A stretch of 14,177 nucleotides of DNA from Sphingomonas sp. (GTDB lineage: Bacteria > Pseudomonadota > Alphaproteobacteria > Sphingomonadales > Sphingomonadaceae): assembly GCA_030824725.1 (NCBI GenBank), contig JAPJRE010000065.1, positions 1 through 14,177 of the forward strand, given 5' to 3'. The notes under the pieces were generated by a model that saw nothing but the letters and a program-made list of their open reading frames with translations, did no database searches and had not been told where the DNA came from. The translations under genes and the position numbers were made by a program. Shown one piece after another: positions 6,638-14,177 of the stretch (positions within the stretch are counted from its first letter, which is position 1; the number at the start of each line of letters is the position of its first letter).

Positions 6638-8155
6638 GTGCGTTACGCCTACGCCTTGACTACCGCGATCCTGCTGGGTGGCGCCGCCACCGCGCTCTCG
6701 CTCAACCAGCCCGCCGGCGCGCAGACCGCGCAGAACGAGCCGGGCACCATCCAGGCGATGGCCCCCAAGGCCGGCGCGCCGATGAGCTTCGCCGACCTGG
6801 TCGCCCGCCTCCAGCCGGCGGTGGTCAACATCTCGACCACGCAGCGCGTGAAGGTGAACGCCAATCCGTTCGCCGGCACGCCGTTCGAGATGTTCGGCCA
6901 GGGCCAGGGCCAGTCGGTGACGCGCGAGGCGCAGTCGCTGGGTTCGGGCTTCGTGATCTCGGCCGACGGCTATGTCGTCACCAACAACCATGTAATCTCG
7001 GCCGGGGCGCAGGGCGCCGTGGTCGAATCGATCACCGTCACGCTGGCCGATGGCCGCGACTTCAAGGCCAAGCTGATCGGCCATGACGCGCCGTCCGACC
7101 TCGCGGTGCTCAAGATCGACGGCGCCGCACTGCCCTTCGTCAAGTTCGGCGATTCGGCGCGCGCCCGCGTCGGTGACTGGATCCTGGCGATCGGCAACCC
7201 GTTCGGCCTGGGCGGCACCGTCACCTCGGGCATCATCTCGGCGACGCACCGCGTCACCGGCGCCGGCGCCTATGACCGCTTCATCCAGACCGACGCCTCG
7301 ATCAACCGCGGCAATTCGGGCGGCCCGATGTTCGACCTCAACGGCAACGTGATCGGCATCAACTCGCAGATCCTGTCGCCCACCGGCGGCAATGTCGGCA
7401 TCGGCTTCGCGATTCCGGCCGAGGAAGCCAAGCCGATCATCGACAAGCTGATGAAGGGCCAGTCGATCACCCGCGGCTATCTCGGCATCGCGATGCAGGA
7501 CCTGACCAAGGACCTGGCGGCCGGCTTCGGCTTGCCCTCGGACCGCGGTACGCTGGTCGCGCGCGTCGAGCCGGGCCAGCCAGCCGAAAAGGCGGGGATC
7601 AAGCAGGGCGACGTGATCGTCCGCGTCAATGGCAAGGACGTGACCCCCGAGCAGACGCTGTCCTACATCGTCGCCAACGTCACCCCGGGCACCCGCATCC
7701 CGGTGGAGCTGATCCGCGACGGCAAGCGCCAGACGGTGAACGTCACCGTCGCGGCGCGTCCGCCGGAAGAGCAGCTCGCCCAGTTCGATCCGAACGACCA
7801 AGGCGGTGCGCAGGGCGATGACGGCGACGACGGCGGCAGCGCCGCGACCGCACCCAGCGCGCTGCTCGGCATCGGCGTCACCCCGCTGACGCCGCAGATC
7901 GCGCGCTCGGTGGGTGTCGATCCCTCGATCGGCGGCGTGGTGATCCTGGGCGTCAACCCGAGCAGCGATGCTGCCGGCAAGGGCCTGCAGCGCGGCGACG
8001 TGATCGTCTCGATCAACCAGCAGCCGGTGCGCACGCCTGCCGATCTTAGCAAGGCCGCCGCTGCGGCGAAGGCCGCCGGTCGCAAGCAGGTCGTGCTCTA
8101 CGTCCAGCGCCGCAACGTCGGCAACTATATCCCGGTGGGTCTCGTCGGGAACTGA
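6638..8155 (+). CDS. degP: DegP/HtrA (Do-family) periplasmic serine protease with two PDZ domains
   Basis: The 505-residue product carries an N-terminal signal-type segment (RYAYALTTAILLGGAATAL, likely cleavage near AGAQ-T). The trypsin-like domain has the triad His118 (VVTNNHVIS), Asp154 (APSDLAVLKID) and Ser227 (NRGNSGGP). PDZ1 starts at YLGIAMQDL (281) and runs to about 372; PDZ2 spans about 409-495. A Gly/Asp-rich linker (about 386-406, including GDDGDDGG) joins the PDZ domains and is more acidic than usual. The start is GTG at 6638, preceded by GAGAGGAAA (6621-6629); a TTG reading from 6599 would add residues before the signal peptide and has no ribosome binding site. It degrades or refolds damaged periplasmic proteins and sits downstream of hflKC, the usual alphaproteobacterial arrangement. 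Confidence 0.96.
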   Translation: MRYAYALTTAILLGGAATALSLNQPAGAQTAQNEPGTIQAMAPKAGAPMSFADLVARLQPAVVNISTTQRVKVNANPFAGTPFEMFGQGQGQSVTREAQSLGSGFVISADGYVVTNNHVISAGAQGAVVESITVTLADGRDFKAKLIGHDAPSDLAVLKIDGAALPFVKFGDSARARVGDWILAIGNPFGLGGTVTSGIISATHRVTGAGAYDRFIQTDASINRGNSGGPMFDLNGNVIGINSQILSPTGGNVGIGFAIPAEEAKPIIDKLMKGQSITRGYLGIAMQDLTKDLAAGFGLPSDRGTLVARVEPGQPAEKAGIKQGDVIVRVNGKDVTPEQTLSYIVANVTPGTRIPVELIRDGKRQTVNVTVAARPPEEQLAQFDPNDQGGAQGDDGDDGGSAATAPSALLGIGVTPLTPQIARSVGVDPSIGGVVILGVNPSSDAAGKGLQRGDVIVSINQQPVRTPADLSKAAAAAKAAGRKQVVLYVQRRNVGNYIPVGLVGN

Positions 8156-8176
8156 TCCGCCGCAAAGCGGCTGACC

Positions 8177-8241
8177 AAGGCCCGTTTCTTCCCTATGCCG
8201 GCTCCCAAAAGGAGCAGGAAATGGCGGAAGAGACGGGCCTT
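8177..8241 (+). promoter_or_regulatory. Long stem enclosing the start of the HerA-like gene, with a nested Shine-Dalgarno hairpin
   Basis: AAGGCCCGTTTCTTCC (8177-8192) pairs with GGAAGAGACGGGCCTT (8226-8241) over 16 bp, with one G-U pair in RNA. The 33-base loop holds the ribosome binding site and ATG. Inside it, GCTCC (8201-8205) can pair with GGAGC (8211-8215) across a CAAAA loop, hiding the GGAG. The outer stem ends in TTTT, so it also resembles a terminator, but its second arm lies in codons 2-7 of the gene. It could act as an attenuator or translation switch, or end degP transcripts. A separate small hairpin (GCCGC-AAA-GCGGC, 8159-8171) follows the degP stop. Confidence 0.45.
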
Positions 8242-9819
8242 TTCGTTGGAGCGGCTGGTGATGCGCGGATCCAACTCAATCTGCGCCGCGCCAACCGCCA
8301 CGGGCTGATCGCTGGTGCGACCGGCACCGGCAAGACGGTGACGCTGCAAGGCTTGGCCGAGGAGTTCTCGGCCGCCGGGGTGCCGGTGTTCGTGGCCGAC
8401 GTGAAGGGCGATCTGGGCGGGCTCGGCATGGCCGGGTCGCCGCTCGCCAAACCGCACGCCGCCTTTGCCGCGCGGGCGGAAGCGATCGGCGACAGTGACT
8501 GGCAATACCAGGCGATGCCGGTGCAGCTCTGGGACCTGTTCGGCGAACAGGGCCACCCGATCCGCGCCACCGTCTCCGAAATGGGCCCGCTGCTGCTCGC
8601 CCGGCTGATGGACCTCAACGCGGTGCAGGAAGGCGTGCTGACCATCGCCTTCCATGTCGCCGATGCCGAGGGGCTGCTGCTGCTCGACCTCGACGACCTG
8701 CAGGCGATGCTGGCGCACTGCGCCGAGCGGGCGGACGAACTTTCGACGACCTATGGCAATGTCTCGAAGCAGAGCGTCGGCGCGATCCAGCGCCAGCTGC
8801 TCCAGCTGCGCAGCCAGGGCGGCGGCCATTTCTTCGGCGAGCCGGCGCTTAGCATCCAGGATTTCCTGGCGCACGACGACAGCGGCCGCGGCGTCATCAA
8901 CATCCTCGCCGCCGACAAGCTGATGGCGAGCCCGCGGCTCTATGCCAGCTTCCTGCTCTGGCTGCTGTCCGAGCTGTTCGAGACACTCCCCGAAATCGGC
9001 GATCCCGACAAGCCGGTGCTCGTCTTCTTCTTCGACGAAGCCCACCTGCTGTTCGACGACGCCCCCAAGGCGCTGCTCGAGAAGATCGAGCAGGTGGTAC
9101 GGCTGATCCGCTCCAAGGGCGTCGGCGTCTATTTCGTGACGCAAAATCCTATTGACATTCCCGAGGACGTCGCCGCCCAGCTCGGCAACCGCGTCCAGCA
9201 CGCGCTGCGCGCCTTCACGCCGCGCGACCAGAAGGCGATCCGCGCCGCCGCCGAGACCTTCCGGGCGAGCCCGGGCCTCGACGTGGCGACCGCGATCACC
9301 GAACTGGCAGTGGGCGAGGCGCTGGTTTCGCTGCTCCAGGGGGATGGCGCGCCCGCACCGGTGGCACGCACGCTGATCCGCCCACCCGCCTCGCGGGTCG
9401 GCCCCCTGGCGGCGGACGAGCGCAAGGTCCTGATCGAGACCGATGCGGTCGGCGCCCGGTACGACACCGCGATCGACCGCAAATCCGCCGAGGAACTGCT
9501 CGCCGCCAAGCGCGCCGAGGCGGCGGCCGCCGCCAGCGAAGCCCAGGCCCGCGACGCCGCCGAGAAGGCCGCAGCCGCGCAAGCCAAGGAAGACGCGCGC
9601 CGCGCCAAGGAAGAGGAACGCGCCCGCATCGCCGCCGAGCGCGAGACGGCGAACAACCCGCTCAACCGCGCGATCCGCTCCGCCACCCGCTCGGCCTCGT
9701 CGGCGGCGGGGCGCGCGGTGGCCAACGAGGTCAGCAAGGCGGTGTTCGGCAGCAAGAGCGGCGGCGGCGTGCTGGGTCAAGTCGTCCGCGGGGTGCTGGG
9801 CGGACTGTTCCGCGGCTGA
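8221..9819 (+). CDS. YjgR-type HerA-like P-loop ATPase (DUF853 family)
   Basis: The 532-residue protein matches the YjgR/DUF853 family of HerA/FtsK-superfamily ATPases. The Walker A motif is GATGTGKT (32-39), closely followed by VPVFVADVKGDLGGL (54-68), a family signature. The Walker B motif is VLVFFFDEAHLL (266-277), with FVTQNP (305-310) as the sensor segment. Residues from about 425 to 475 are Ala/Glu/Lys/Arg-rich and probably coiled coil; the C-terminus is Gly-rich (SGGGVLGQVVRGVLGGLF), which may contact a membrane. The ATG at 8221 has AAAAGGAG (8207-8214) with ideal spacing. Biological function is not established; a DNA-translocating motor is inferred from HerA. It follows degP in the same direction but may be separately controlled by the leader stem. 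Confidence 0.92.
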   Translation: MAEETGLFVGAAGDARIQLNLRRANRHGLIAGATGTGKTVTLQGLAEEFSAAGVPVFVADVKGDLGGLGMAGSPLAKPHAAFAARAEAIGDSDWQYQAMPVQLWDLFGEQGHPIRATVSEMGPLLLARLMDLNAVQEGVLTIAFHVADAEGLLLLDLDDLQAMLAHCAERADELSTTYGNVSKQSVGAIQRQLLQLRSQGGGHFFGEPALSIQDFLAHDDSGRGVINILAADKLMASPRLYASFLLWLLSELFETLPEIGDPDKPVLVFFFDEAHLLFDDAPKALLEKIEQVVRLIRSKGVGVYFVTQNPIDIPEDVAAQLGNRVQHALRAFTPRDQKAIRAAAETFRASPGLDVATAITELAVGEALVSLLQGDGAPAPVARTLIRPPASRVGPLAADERKVLIETDAVGARYDTAIDRKSAEELLAAKRAEAAAAASEAQARDAAEKAAAAQAKEDARRAKEEERARIAAERETANNPLNRAIRSATRSASSAAGRAVANEVSKAVFGSKSGGGVLGQVVRGVLGGLFRG

Positions 9820-9890
9820 TCGGTCCAAAAAGCCTGTCCTTTCGCGCCCGGCGGTGCCACGGTGCCGGCCATGCGACGGCGAGGGAGCCC

Positions 9891-10037
9891 ATGCTGACCC
9901 CGAGTTACTGCGGCCAAACGCTGCGGCAACGGTGGTTGCGCGCGCCCTCACCCCTACCCAGCGTCATCCCCGCCTTCGCGGGAATGACGGTGATTTTCCT
10001 GGGCGAGTTCGCCCCCACCCCCATTCGGAGCCTCTAG
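9891..10037 (+). CDS. Possible 48-residue leader ORF before the OPT gene, probably spurious
   Basis: An ATG at 9891, preceded by GAGGGAG with three intervening bases, opens a 48-codon frame ending in TAG at 10035-10037, three bases before the OPT transporter ATG. The product runs MLTPSYCGQTLRQRW..., then VIPAFAGMT, then FLGEFAPTPIRSL. The VIPAFAGMT stretch is the translation of the palindromic repeat at 9963-9988 and is common in spurious predictions. The placement could allow translational coupling, but nothing else supports a protein. Confidence 0.15.
   Translation: MLTPSYCGQTLRQRWLRAPSPLPSVIPAFAGMTVIFLGEFAPTPIRSL
9963..9988. repeat. REP-like palindrome in the OPT gene leader
   Basis: GTCATCCCCGC (9963-9973) pairs with GCGGGAATGAC (9978-9988) around a CTTC loop, an 11-bp stem with one C/A mismatch. 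Its ends match the arms of the 98-bp element at 3029-3126, so it is a solo member of the same broad repeat family. The remainder of the 221-bp gap 9820-10040 holds no clear terminator or promoter; GGAG at 10027-10030 may be the ribosome binding site of the OPT gene. Confidence 0.75.
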
Positions 10038-10040
10038 CGC

Positions 10041-11987
10041 ATGGCCATAGCCCCTGCCCGCGCGCCGCTTGAACTCACGCTGCGCGGCGTGCTGCTCGGC
10101 GGCGCGATCACGCTGCTGTTCACCGCCGCCAATGTCTATCTCGGCCTGAAGATCGGCCTCACCTTCGCCACCTCGATTCCCGCCGCGGTGATCTCGATGG
10201 CGATCCTGCGATTCTTTCCGGGCTCGACGATCCTCGAGAACAACATTGTCCAGACCGTCGCCAGCGCGGCGGGGACGCTGGCCGCGATCATCTTCGTGCT
10301 GCCCGGGCTGGTGATGATCGGCTGGTGGAACGGCTTCCCCTATGTCGAGACCGCCGCGATCACGATGTTCGGCGGCATCCTCGGCGTGATGTTCTCGGTG
10401 CCGCTGCGGCGTGCGCTGGTGGTCGATTCGCCCGACCTCCCCTATCCCGAGGGCCGCGCCGCCGCCGAAGTGCTGCAGGTCGGCGCCGGCAGCCGCGAGG
10501 GCGCGGAAGAGAGCGCGCGCGGGCTGAAGGTGATCGTGGTCAACGCGGTCGCGGCGGCGGGCTTCGCGTTGGTCACCCGGATGAAGCTGGCGGCCGAGGA
10601 GGGCGCGCTGTTCTTCAAGGCGGGCGCGGGCTCGACCGGCGTCATCGGCGGGCTGCAGTTCGCACTGATCGGCGCGGGCCACCTGATCGGCCTCACCGTC
10701 GGCATCGCCATCCTGGTCGGCATTGCGATCGGCTGGTGGATCGCGCTGCCGATCCTCAGCGCCGGAATGCCCGGCGCGGCGGAGGAAGTGGCGAACGCCG
10801 TGTTCCGCAGCGACGTGCGCTTTCTCGGCGCGGGCACGATCGGGATGGCGGCGATCTGGACCTTGCTCAAGATCATCGGGCCGGTGATCGGCGGCATCCG
10901 CTCGTCGCTGGCAGCGTCCGCCGCTGCGCGCGGCGGTGCGGCCGTGGCGATCGGCGAGCGCGACCTGCCGATCGGCATCGTCGCGATCGTCACGCTCGGC
11001 ATGCTGCTGCCGATCGGCTGGCTGCTGTGGAGCGTGCTGGCCGCCGGCCCGCTCTCCGCCTCGGCGGGGCTGCTGGTCGCGGGGTCGCTGGTGTTCGTGC
11101 TGGTCGTCGGGCTCGTGATCGCCTCGGTGTGCGGCTATATGGCGGGCCTGATCGGCGCGTCGAACAGCCCGGTGTCGGGGATCGGCATCCTCTCGGTCGT
11201 CGCGGCTTCGCTGATGCTGGTGGGGCTGTACGGCCGCAATCTCGACCCCGGCACGACCCAGGCGCTGATCGCCTACGCCCTCATCGTCACCGGCATCGTG
11301 TTCGGCGTGGCGACCATCTCCAACGACAATCTGCAGGACCTCAAGACCGGCCAGCTGGTCGGCGCGACGCCCTGGAAGCAGCAGGTGGCGCTGATCTTCG
11401 GCGTGATCTTCGGCAGCCTGGTCATCCCGCCGGTGCTGAGCGTGCTCAACGCCTCGTTCGGCTTTGCCGGCGTGCCGGGCGCCAGCGCCGATGCGCTGCC
11501 CGCCCCGCAGGCGGCGCTGATCTCGTCGCTCGCCAAGGGCGTGCTGGGCGGCGACCTGCGCTGGGACCTGATTGGCGTGGGCGCGCTGATCGGCGCGGGC
11601 GTGATCCTGGTCGACGAGCTGCTGGCGCGCACCACCAAGCTGCGCCTGCCTCCGCTCGCGGTGGGCCTCGGCATCTACCTGCCGATGGGCGTGACGCTGA
11701 CCGTGGTGGTCGGCGCGGTGATCGGCTGGTTCTACGACCGTGCCGCCGAGCGCGCGCGCGATCCCGAGTTCGTCAAGCGGATGGGCGTGCTAATGGCGAC
11801 GGGCATGATCGTCGGCGACAGCCTGTTCGGGGTGCTCTACGCGGGCATCGTGTACGAGACGGGGAGCGAGTCTCCGCTCGCGCTGGTCGGGCCAGGCTTT
11901 GCGGGCGTGGCGCTGGCGGGCGGCACGGCGCTGTTCCTGGCGATCACCGCGGGGCTGTATCTCTACACCCGGCGGCAGGCGCGATAG
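10041..11987 (+). CDS. OPT-family oligopeptide transporter, inner membrane
   Basis: The 648-residue protein is almost entirely hydrophobic, with more than a dozen likely membrane helices. The N-terminal LTLRGVLLGGAITLLFTAANVYLGLKIGLTFATSIPAAVISMAILR and the next segment ILENNIVQTVASAAGTLAAIIFVLPGLVMIGWW are signatures of bacterial OPT (oligopeptide transporter) proteins. LPYPEGRAAAEVLQVG (about 133-148) is the usual loop after the third helix group, and ASNSPVSGIGI and TISNDNLQDLKTGQLVGATPWKQQ occur in the second half. Family members take up small peptides or metal-chelator complexes with protons; the substrate cannot be read here. The ATG at 10041 follows GGAG by ten bases. It converges with the dehydrogenase gene across a palindrome. 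Confidence 0.93.
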   Translation: MAIAPARAPLELTLRGVLLGGAITLLFTAANVYLGLKIGLTFATSIPAAVISMAILRFFPGSTILENNIVQTVASAAGTLAAIIFVLPGLVMIGWWNGFPYVETAAITMFGGILGVMFSVPLRRALVVDSPDLPYPEGRAAAEVLQVGAGSREGAEESARGLKVIVVNAVAAAGFALVTRMKLAAEEGALFFKAGAGSTGVIGGLQFALIGAGHLIGLTVGIAILVGIAIGWWIALPILSAGMPGAAEEVANAVFRSDVRFLGAGTIGMAAIWTLLKIIGPVIGGIRSSLAASAAARGGAAVAIGERDLPIGIVAIVTLGMLLPIGWLLWSVLAAGPLSASAGLLVAGSLVFVLVVGLVIASVCGYMAGLIGASNSPVSGIGILSVVAASLMLVGLYGRNLDPGTTQALIAYALIVTGIVFGVATISNDNLQDLKTGQLVGATPWKQQVALIFGVIFGSLVIPPVLSVLNASFGFAGVPGASADALPAPQAALISSLAKGVLGGDLRWDLIGVGALIGAGVILVDELLARTTKLRLPPLAVGLGIYLPMGVTLTVVVGAVIGWFYDRAAERARDPEFVKRMGVLMATGMIVGDSLFGVLYAGIVYETGSESPLALVGPGFAGVALAGGTALFLAITAGLYLYTRRQAR

Positions 11988-11990
11988 CCA

Positions 11991-12033
11991 CTTCTTCCCC
12001 CCTCCCGCTTGCGGGAGGGGAACTTAGAAGAAG
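11991..12033. terminator. Perfect palindrome between convergent genes, possible bidirectional terminator
   Basis: CCCCTCCCGC (11999-12008) and GCGGGAGGGG (12011-12020) are perfect complements with only TT between them. An outer pair CTTCTT (11991-11996) with AAGAAG (12028-12033) could extend the structure across small bulges. It sits between the OPT stop (11987) and the dehydrogenase stop (12039), so it could end transcription from both sides. There is no U-tract on either strand, so an interspersed palindromic repeat is the alternative reading. Confidence 0.5.
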
Positions 12034-12038
12034 GAGGA

Positions 12039-13472
12039 TCAGCCCGCGAGCAACTCGCCGAGCTTGCCGGCCTCGATCGCGGAGAACGCCGCGCCGAGTG
12101 CTTCGCGGTACCGCGCATCCTCGGCCACGCGCGCCGGGAAGACCTGCCGCAGCGCCAGCACCGCCTCTACCGGCGCTGCATCGGTCGCCGCCGCGGCGAG
12201 CACCTCCGCCAGCGGATCGGTGATCGTCTCGCCCGCCTTGGCCTTGTTGCCGAGGAACGCGATCCACGCCGCCACCGGCACCACCAACCGCTCTACCGGC
12301 CGCCCCGCATCCAGCGCCGCCGCCGTGGTATCCAGCAACCGATAGGGCAGCTTCTGCGAGCCATCGCCCGCGATCTGAGCCAGCAGGTGCCGGATCGCCG
12401 GGTTGCGGAACCGATCGAGCACCGCATCGACATAACCGGGCACGTCCAGCCCATCGATCGGCCCCAGCGACGCCGCGATGTCCTGATGCGCCAGCCGCGT
12501 GACGAAGCCGCCCAGCGCCGCGTCCGACATGGCCTCGAATACCGTCTCGTGGCCGAGCAGCAGCCCGATATAGGCGAGGCTCGAATGGCTGCCGTTGAGG
12601 ATGCGCAGCTTGGCCTGTTCATAGCCGCGCACGTCGCTGGTCAGCGTCACGCCCGCCGCGGCGAGATCGGGGCCGTCGGCCATGTCGAAGCGCTGCAGCA
12701 CCCATTGGGTGAAGGATTCGCGCTGCACCGCCGCCTTGTCCTCGACGCCGAGCGCGTCCGTCACCTTGGCGAGGAAGGCCGCGTCGCTGGCGGGCGTGAT
12801 CGAATCGACCATCGAATCCGGGAACGCCACGTCCGCCGCGATCCAGTCGGCGAGGTCCGCATCCCATTCGCGCGCCAGCGCCACGCAGGCGGCGCGGAGC
12901 TTGCCGCCATTGCCGGTCATGTTGTCGCAGCAGAGCATCGCGAAGGGCGCCACGCCCGCCGCGCGGCGATCGGCGAGGCCCGTGACGATCCAGCCGATCA
13001 CGCTGGCCGGCTCTTCCGGACGCGCGCGATCGTGAACGATGTCGGGGTGATTCATGTCGAGCGTGCCGTCACCACCCAGGCAATAGCCCTTCTCGGTCAC
13101 CGTGCTGGTGGCGATCCGTACCTCGGGGCTGGCGAGCAGCGCGCGCAGGCGGGCGCCCTCGCCCGGGCCGATCGCGTCCGAATGCGCGGCGATGATTCGC
13201 GTCGAGGGCTCGCGGTCGATCACCGCCAGCGTGTAGAGCCCGTCCTGGGCCTTGAGCGCATCCGTCGTCGTGCCGCTGCGCAGCGACACCGCCGCGATGC
13301 CCCAGCGCGGATCGCTGTCCAGCACCTTGTCGATGAACGCCGCCTGGTGGGCGCGGTGGAAGGCGCCGGGCCCGAAATGGACGATGCCGGTGCGGATCGC
13401 GGCCAGGTCGTGGCCGGGGCGGAGGATGCCGGCAGGAAGCCCGGCGAGCGTCGCGCGCGAAAGCGTGGTCAT
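12039..13472 (-). CDS. Fructuronate reductase / mannitol dehydrogenase family NAD(P)-dependent oxidoreductase (UxuB-like)
   Basis: The 477-residue protein belongs to the long-chain polyol-dehydrogenase family that interconverts keto sugars or uronates and polyols. It shows the N-terminal IVHFGPGAFHRAHQA (30-44), AMLCCDNMTGNGG (178-190), FPDSMVDSITP (217-227) and the catalytic set KLRILNGSH with Lys288, Asn293 and His296 in the spacing known for mannitol 2-dehydrogenase. The segment NPAIRHLLAQIAGDGSQKLPYRLLD is closer to fructuronate reductase than to mannitol dehydrogenase. The ATG at 13472 is preferred to a TTG at 13508, which has no family-like residues and would overlap the upstream gene; no strong ribosome binding site is seen at either. 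No uronate genes are nearby, so the substrate is open. Confidence 0.88.
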   Translation of the reverse strand: MTTLSRATLAGLPAGILRPGHDLAAIRTGIVHFGPGAFHRAHQAAFIDKVLDSDPRWGIAAVSLRSGTTTDALKAQDGLYTLAVIDREPSTRIIAAHSDAIGPGEGARLRALLASPEVRIATSTVTEKGYCLGGDGTLDMNHPDIVHDRARPEEPASVIGWIVTGLADRRAAGVAPFAMLCCDNMTGNGGKLRAACVALAREWDADLADWIAADVAFPDSMVDSITPASDAAFLAKVTDALGVEDKAAVQRESFTQWVLQRFDMADGPDLAAAGVTLTSDVRGYEQAKLRILNGSHSSLAYIGLLLGHETVFEAMSDAALGGFVTRLAHQDIAASLGPIDGLDVPGYVDAVLDRFRNPAIRHLLAQIAGDGSQKLPYRLLDTTAAALDAGRPVERLVVPVAAWIAFLGNKAKAGETITDPLAEVLAAAATDAAPVEAVLALRQVFPARVAEDARYREALGAAFSAIEAGKLGELLAG

Positions 13473-13504
13473 ATGGTCAGGCCAATCAGACCCGGCCGGT
13501 AAAG

Positions 13505-14177
13505 TCAATCGCGGGCTGGGTTGCGCAGGCCCGGCGGCAGCAGCGGCGCCTCAAAATCGGCGCGCTTGTCGCGCATGCCCCGCGGCAGGAAGAAGCGCAC
13601 CTGCCGGTTGGGGAAATCGATCTCGACTCGCCGGAAGCTGCGCATCGCATCCATGCCGAGCATGATCGCCGGCCGCTTGGTGAGCCCGAAGCGCTTGAAC
13701 GGCTCGGCCTCGGCAAAGGCGACCGGCAGCGCATCGAACGCAACATTGCTCACCCGCATCGCCGGCACCTGGCCATATTGCGCCAGGGTGGTGCCGCCGT
13801 CGACGCTGGTCAGCTCGATCGTCTGCAGCACGCCGACATTCTTGCCCACCTTCCGGCGCAGCGCGTCGTTGCCCATCGTCACCTGCGAGCCGGTATCGAG
13901 CACCACCTGCACCCGGGCATTGCCGTAATAGGCATCGGTGACGATCAGCTGGCCGAACCGGTCCTTGGCGGAAACGACGATCTCGTCGGCGGCGTGCTTC
14001 GCGTTCCGCTTGCGCTTGATGCTGGGGCGCACCGCCATGATGCCGGTGTCGAAGTCGATCGTCACTTCGTGATCGCGCAGCGTGTCGATCCCGAGCAGCC
14101 CGGCGGCGCCGATATTCCGCGCCTCGAAGGCGGGCGCGATGATATGATGCGAGGTGCCGATCGATTCGATCTTGAGG
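13505..14177 (-). CDS. Retropepsin-like aspartic protease with two tandem domains, N-terminus outside the window
   Basis: The frame is open from the window edge to the TGA at 13507-13505, giving about 223 visible residues; the beginning is missing. A GTG at 14065 should not be taken as the start, because the 37 codons before it are clearly homologous. They contain GLLGIDTLRDHEVTIDFDTG, the end of one retropepsin domain. A second domain follows with the active-site triplet in VVLDTGSQVTMG (Asp codon at 13897-13895) and closes with the matching MLGMDAMRSFRRVEIDFPN. Each bacterial domain of this sort resembles one subunit of a dimeric retroviral protease, so a duplicated form could work as a pseudodimer. 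A signal peptide is expected but lies outside. The dehydrogenase gene begins 32 bases downstream on the same strand. Confidence 0.87.
   Translation of the reverse strand, partial: LKIESIGTSHHIIAPAFEARNIGAAGLLGIDTLRDHEVTIDFDTGIMAVRPSIKRKRNAKHAADEIVVSAKDRFGQLIVTDAYYGNARVQVVLDTGSQVTMGNDALRRKVGKNVGVLQTIELTSVDGGTTLAQYGQVPAMRVSNVAFDALPVAFAEAEPFKRFGLTKRPAIMLGMDAMRSFRRVEIDFPNRQVRFFLPRGMRDKRADFEAPLLPPGLRNPARD

Noticed and set aside
5621..7801. A 726-codon open frame on the minus strand opposite hflC and degP
   Set aside because: It is opposite well-supported genes, has Arg/Asp/His-rich low-complexity translation typical of antisense frames in GC-rich DNA, and matches no family.
8159..8171. Hairpin GCCGC-AAA-GCGGC right after degP as its terminator
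   Set aside because: Only five base pairs with no following T-run, so it is mentioned only with the leader structure.
8125..9951. A 608-codon minus-strand frame opposite the HerA-like gene
   Set aside because: The plus-strand product has clear Walker motifs and a strong ribosome binding site; the antisense translation is compositionally biased and unrecognisable.

Overview
The window looks like chromosomal DNA from a GC-rich alphaproteobacterium, most likely a sphingomonad. The clues are the hflK-hflC-degP (Do protease) block next to mrp, very GC-rich codon use, several GTG starts, and short palindromic repeats that translate as VIPAFAGMT. No RNA gene, insertion sequence, CRISPR array or replication origin was seen. 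Almost everything is housekeeping or metabolic; the exception is the left edge.

Region 1-1066 is visibly less GC-rich than the rest. It holds an orphan gene (minus strand) for a protein matching the C-terminal von Willebrand A half of cobaltochelatase subunit CobT, with no cobalamin genes around it. A different reading frame stays open from just after its stop to the window edge and may be the start of another gene. Native-looking sequence resumes at about 1067-1117.

Region 1117-3002 (+) is a two-gene kynurenine-pathway operon: tryptophan 2,3-dioxygenase and a divergent kynureninase-like PLP enzyme that overlap by 4 bases. No formamidase gene is present. A 98-bp hairpin element (3029-3126) built from two inverted palindromic repeats separates it from the convergent minus-strand pair mrp and a CoA-binding-domain protein gene (3151-4545).

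Region 4617-8155 (+) is an envelope and protein quality-control block: hflK and hflC encode the membrane SPFH complex that restrains FtsH, and degP encodes a periplasmic protease/chaperone. Next come a YjgR/HerA-like ATPase gene, whose start lies inside a long predicted mRNA stem, and an OPT-family transporter gene (10041-11987).

The right end (minus strand) has a retropepsin-like aspartic protease gene with two tandem domains, cut by the window edge, followed by a fructuronate reductase/mannitol dehydrogenase family gene. A perfect 22-bp palindrome lies between the convergent OPT and dehydrogenase genes.

No clear new multi-gene system is visible. The best leads are the orphan CobT-like VWA gene at an apparent island edge, the structured leader of the HerA-like gene, the divergent kynureninase, and the degP upstream repeats.
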